Source: Alsobacter metallidurans (lineage in GTDB: Bacteria > Pseudomonadota > Alphaproteobacteria > Rhizobiales > Beijerinckiaceae). From it: a stretch of 64,000 nt of DNA. The stretch is from positions 62,001-126,000 of the forward strand of contig NZ_BMES01000003.1 in NCBI RefSeq assembly GCF_014636935.1, given 5' to 3'. The stretch's first letter is position 1, and each line of letters opens with the position of its first letter. A program made the translations under genes and the position numbers. The notes beneath the pieces were generated by a model. It was not told the DNA's origin. It saw nothing but the letters and a program-made list of their open reading frames with translations, and searched no databases. This document shows, in pieces, positions 63,150 to 64,000 of the stretch.

Positions 63150-64000
63150 GGCATCACGGCGCGAAGGCGCTGCCCAGCTCGAACGCCGGCTGCGACAGGG
63201 ATGAGCAGGTCGCCGGCATTCACGCCGTCGGTGAGCTCGACCTTGTCTCCGGCCCGTAAACTGACATGGACCTGCTGCACGCTGGCGCGGCCGTTCCGGA
63301 AAATCAAAACCCAAGGTCTGCCGCTGGTCGGGTCATGGATGACGCGCGTCGGCGCGATCAGGGCGTCCTTGCGCCTGTCCACTTCGATGTCGACCGAAAC
63401 CGTCATGTCCTGCCGCAGATATGGCGGCGGGTCCACGCTGGTGAGCTTCACCTCGACGGACGCCCGGGAGATGTCGACGCCGGGATTGATGTAGGTGAGC
63501 TTGGCCGGAAACGTCTTGTCCGGGTAGGCGTCCGCGGAGGCCTTTGCGTCCTGCCCGAGAGAAAGGAGGCCAAGGTTTTTCTCGTCGATCGGGACGACGA
63601 GTTGCACGTTTCCGCTTGGCGCTAAAACAAAGAGCGCCTTGCCCGGTTGCACGACCGCGCCGCGCTCGACTTTCCGGCTGATGAGCACGCCGTCGCGTGG
63701 CGCGGCGACAGTGGCGTATCCCAATCTGGCGTTTGCGGTGGCCAAGGTGGCCCGCGCCTGCGTCAGTTGCGTTTGGGCGATCACGAAGTTGCTTCCGCCT
63801 GGGCTCATCGTGAACACCGCAAGTTCCGCCGAGCGGACCTGGGTTCTGGCGACGTCGAGATCCCGGGTCGCTGCGTCCAGGGCGGCATGGGTGCCATAGC
63901 CAGATGCGGCAAGGCGAGAGGCGCGGTCGTAGGCTTCCTTCGCGTTGACCAAGGTGGCTTTCGCTTGCTTCAGATTTTCCTGGGCGGAAGGGAGCGAAAG
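63146..64000 (-). CDS. HlyD/MacA-type periplasmic adaptor, 3' part
   Basis: The frame stays open to the right edge, so the N-terminus is missing; about 284 residues are visible. They show the coiled-coil hairpin (AKATLVNAKEAYDRASRLA to about nt 63750), the lipoyl-like half (ATVAAPRDGVLISRKVERGAVV) and the beta-barrel domain (RQDMTVSVDIEVDRR). Adaptors of this type join an inner-membrane ABC pump to an outer-membrane channel. It is coupled to the permease. Confidence 0.9.
   Translation of the reverse strand, partial: LSLPSAQENLKQAKATLVNAKEAYDRASRLAASGYGTHAALDAATRDLDVARTQVRSAELAVFTMSPGGSNFVIAQTQLTQARATLATANARLGYATVAAPRDGVLISRKVERGAVVQPGKALFVLAPSGNVQLVVPIDEKNLGLLSLGQDAKASADAYPDKTFPAKLTYINPGVDISRASVEVKLTSVDPPPYLRQDMTVSVDIEVDRRKDALIAPTRVIHDPTSGRPWVLIFRNGRASVQQVHVSLRAGDKVELTDGVNAGDLLIPVAAGVRAGQRLRAVMP

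Overview
The window is a 64-kb piece of a high-GC alphaproteobacterial chromosome, most likely from the Hyphomicrobiales (Rhizobiales). The reasons are its gene orders: an F1-only ATP synthase operon (atpHAGDC without the Fo genes) next to priA; the block rpmB / DUF3108 / Suv3-type helicase / S4 protein / 7Fe ferredoxin / CarD; and a long block running rplU-rpmA ... obgE-proB-proA ... nadD-rsfS-rlmH-envC-ctpA-polysaccharide deacetylase-rppH. I cannot place it to genus. No transposase, integrase, phage gene or CRISPR array is recognisable. Two tRNA genes are present: Leu(CAA) and Ser(CGA).

Layout. 1-5.4 kb: tail of a CobW-type GTPase, TusA, a CelD/BcsL-type acyltransferase, an acyl-CoA synthetase and the recombinase XerC. 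4.9-8.7 kb: an Lrp-type regulator divergent from the bifunctional proline catabolic enzyme PutA, with a perfect inverted repeat between them. 8.7-13.7 kb: the ATP synthase F1 operon. 14-17.7 kb: a DUF3592 protein, PriA, a queuosine-precursor transporter and ribosomal protein L28. 17.9-25.4 kb: DUF3108 protein, a 1.2-kb non-coding array of degenerate repeats rich in GANTC and GTTAAC, then helicase, S4 protein, ferredoxin and CarD. 25.4-34.3 kb: Tat-exported dienelactone hydrolase, an RpoH-type sigma factor, an M48 lipoprotein peptidase, a decayed nuclease-like protein, a NepR-like small protein, a DUF892 stress protein, a luciferase-like oxidoreductase, a DMT transporter and a GT4 glycosyltransferase. 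34.3-38.5 kb: a calcineurin-fold LpxH-like phosphatase, tRNA-Leu, an AI-2E-type permease, small secreted proteins and a second DMT transporter. 38.5-53.1 kb: the conserved cell-envelope, ribosome and proline-synthesis block on the minus strand, interrupted by plus-strand eutBC. 53.5-64 kb: tRNA-Ser, a poorly coding stretch, a LysR regulator divergent from an arylsulfatase/lipoprotein/HAD-phosphatase operon, a PHA synthase divergent from a phasin, and a MacB/LolD-type ABC exporter with its adaptor running off the end.

How it fits together. Most of the window is housekeeping: ATP synthesis, replication restart, ribosome assembly, cell division and proline metabolism in both directions (putA for breakdown, proBA for synthesis). 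A general-stress theme can be read from the sequence: a NepR-like anti-sigma protein, a DUF892 protein with an EcfG-type promoter (GGAAC-N16-GGTT), and a glycine-zipper protein with a perfect EcfG-type promoter (GGAAC-N16-CGTT) back to back with a near-match for the AI-2E permease. The most unexplained object is the repeat array at about 18.95-20.04 kb.
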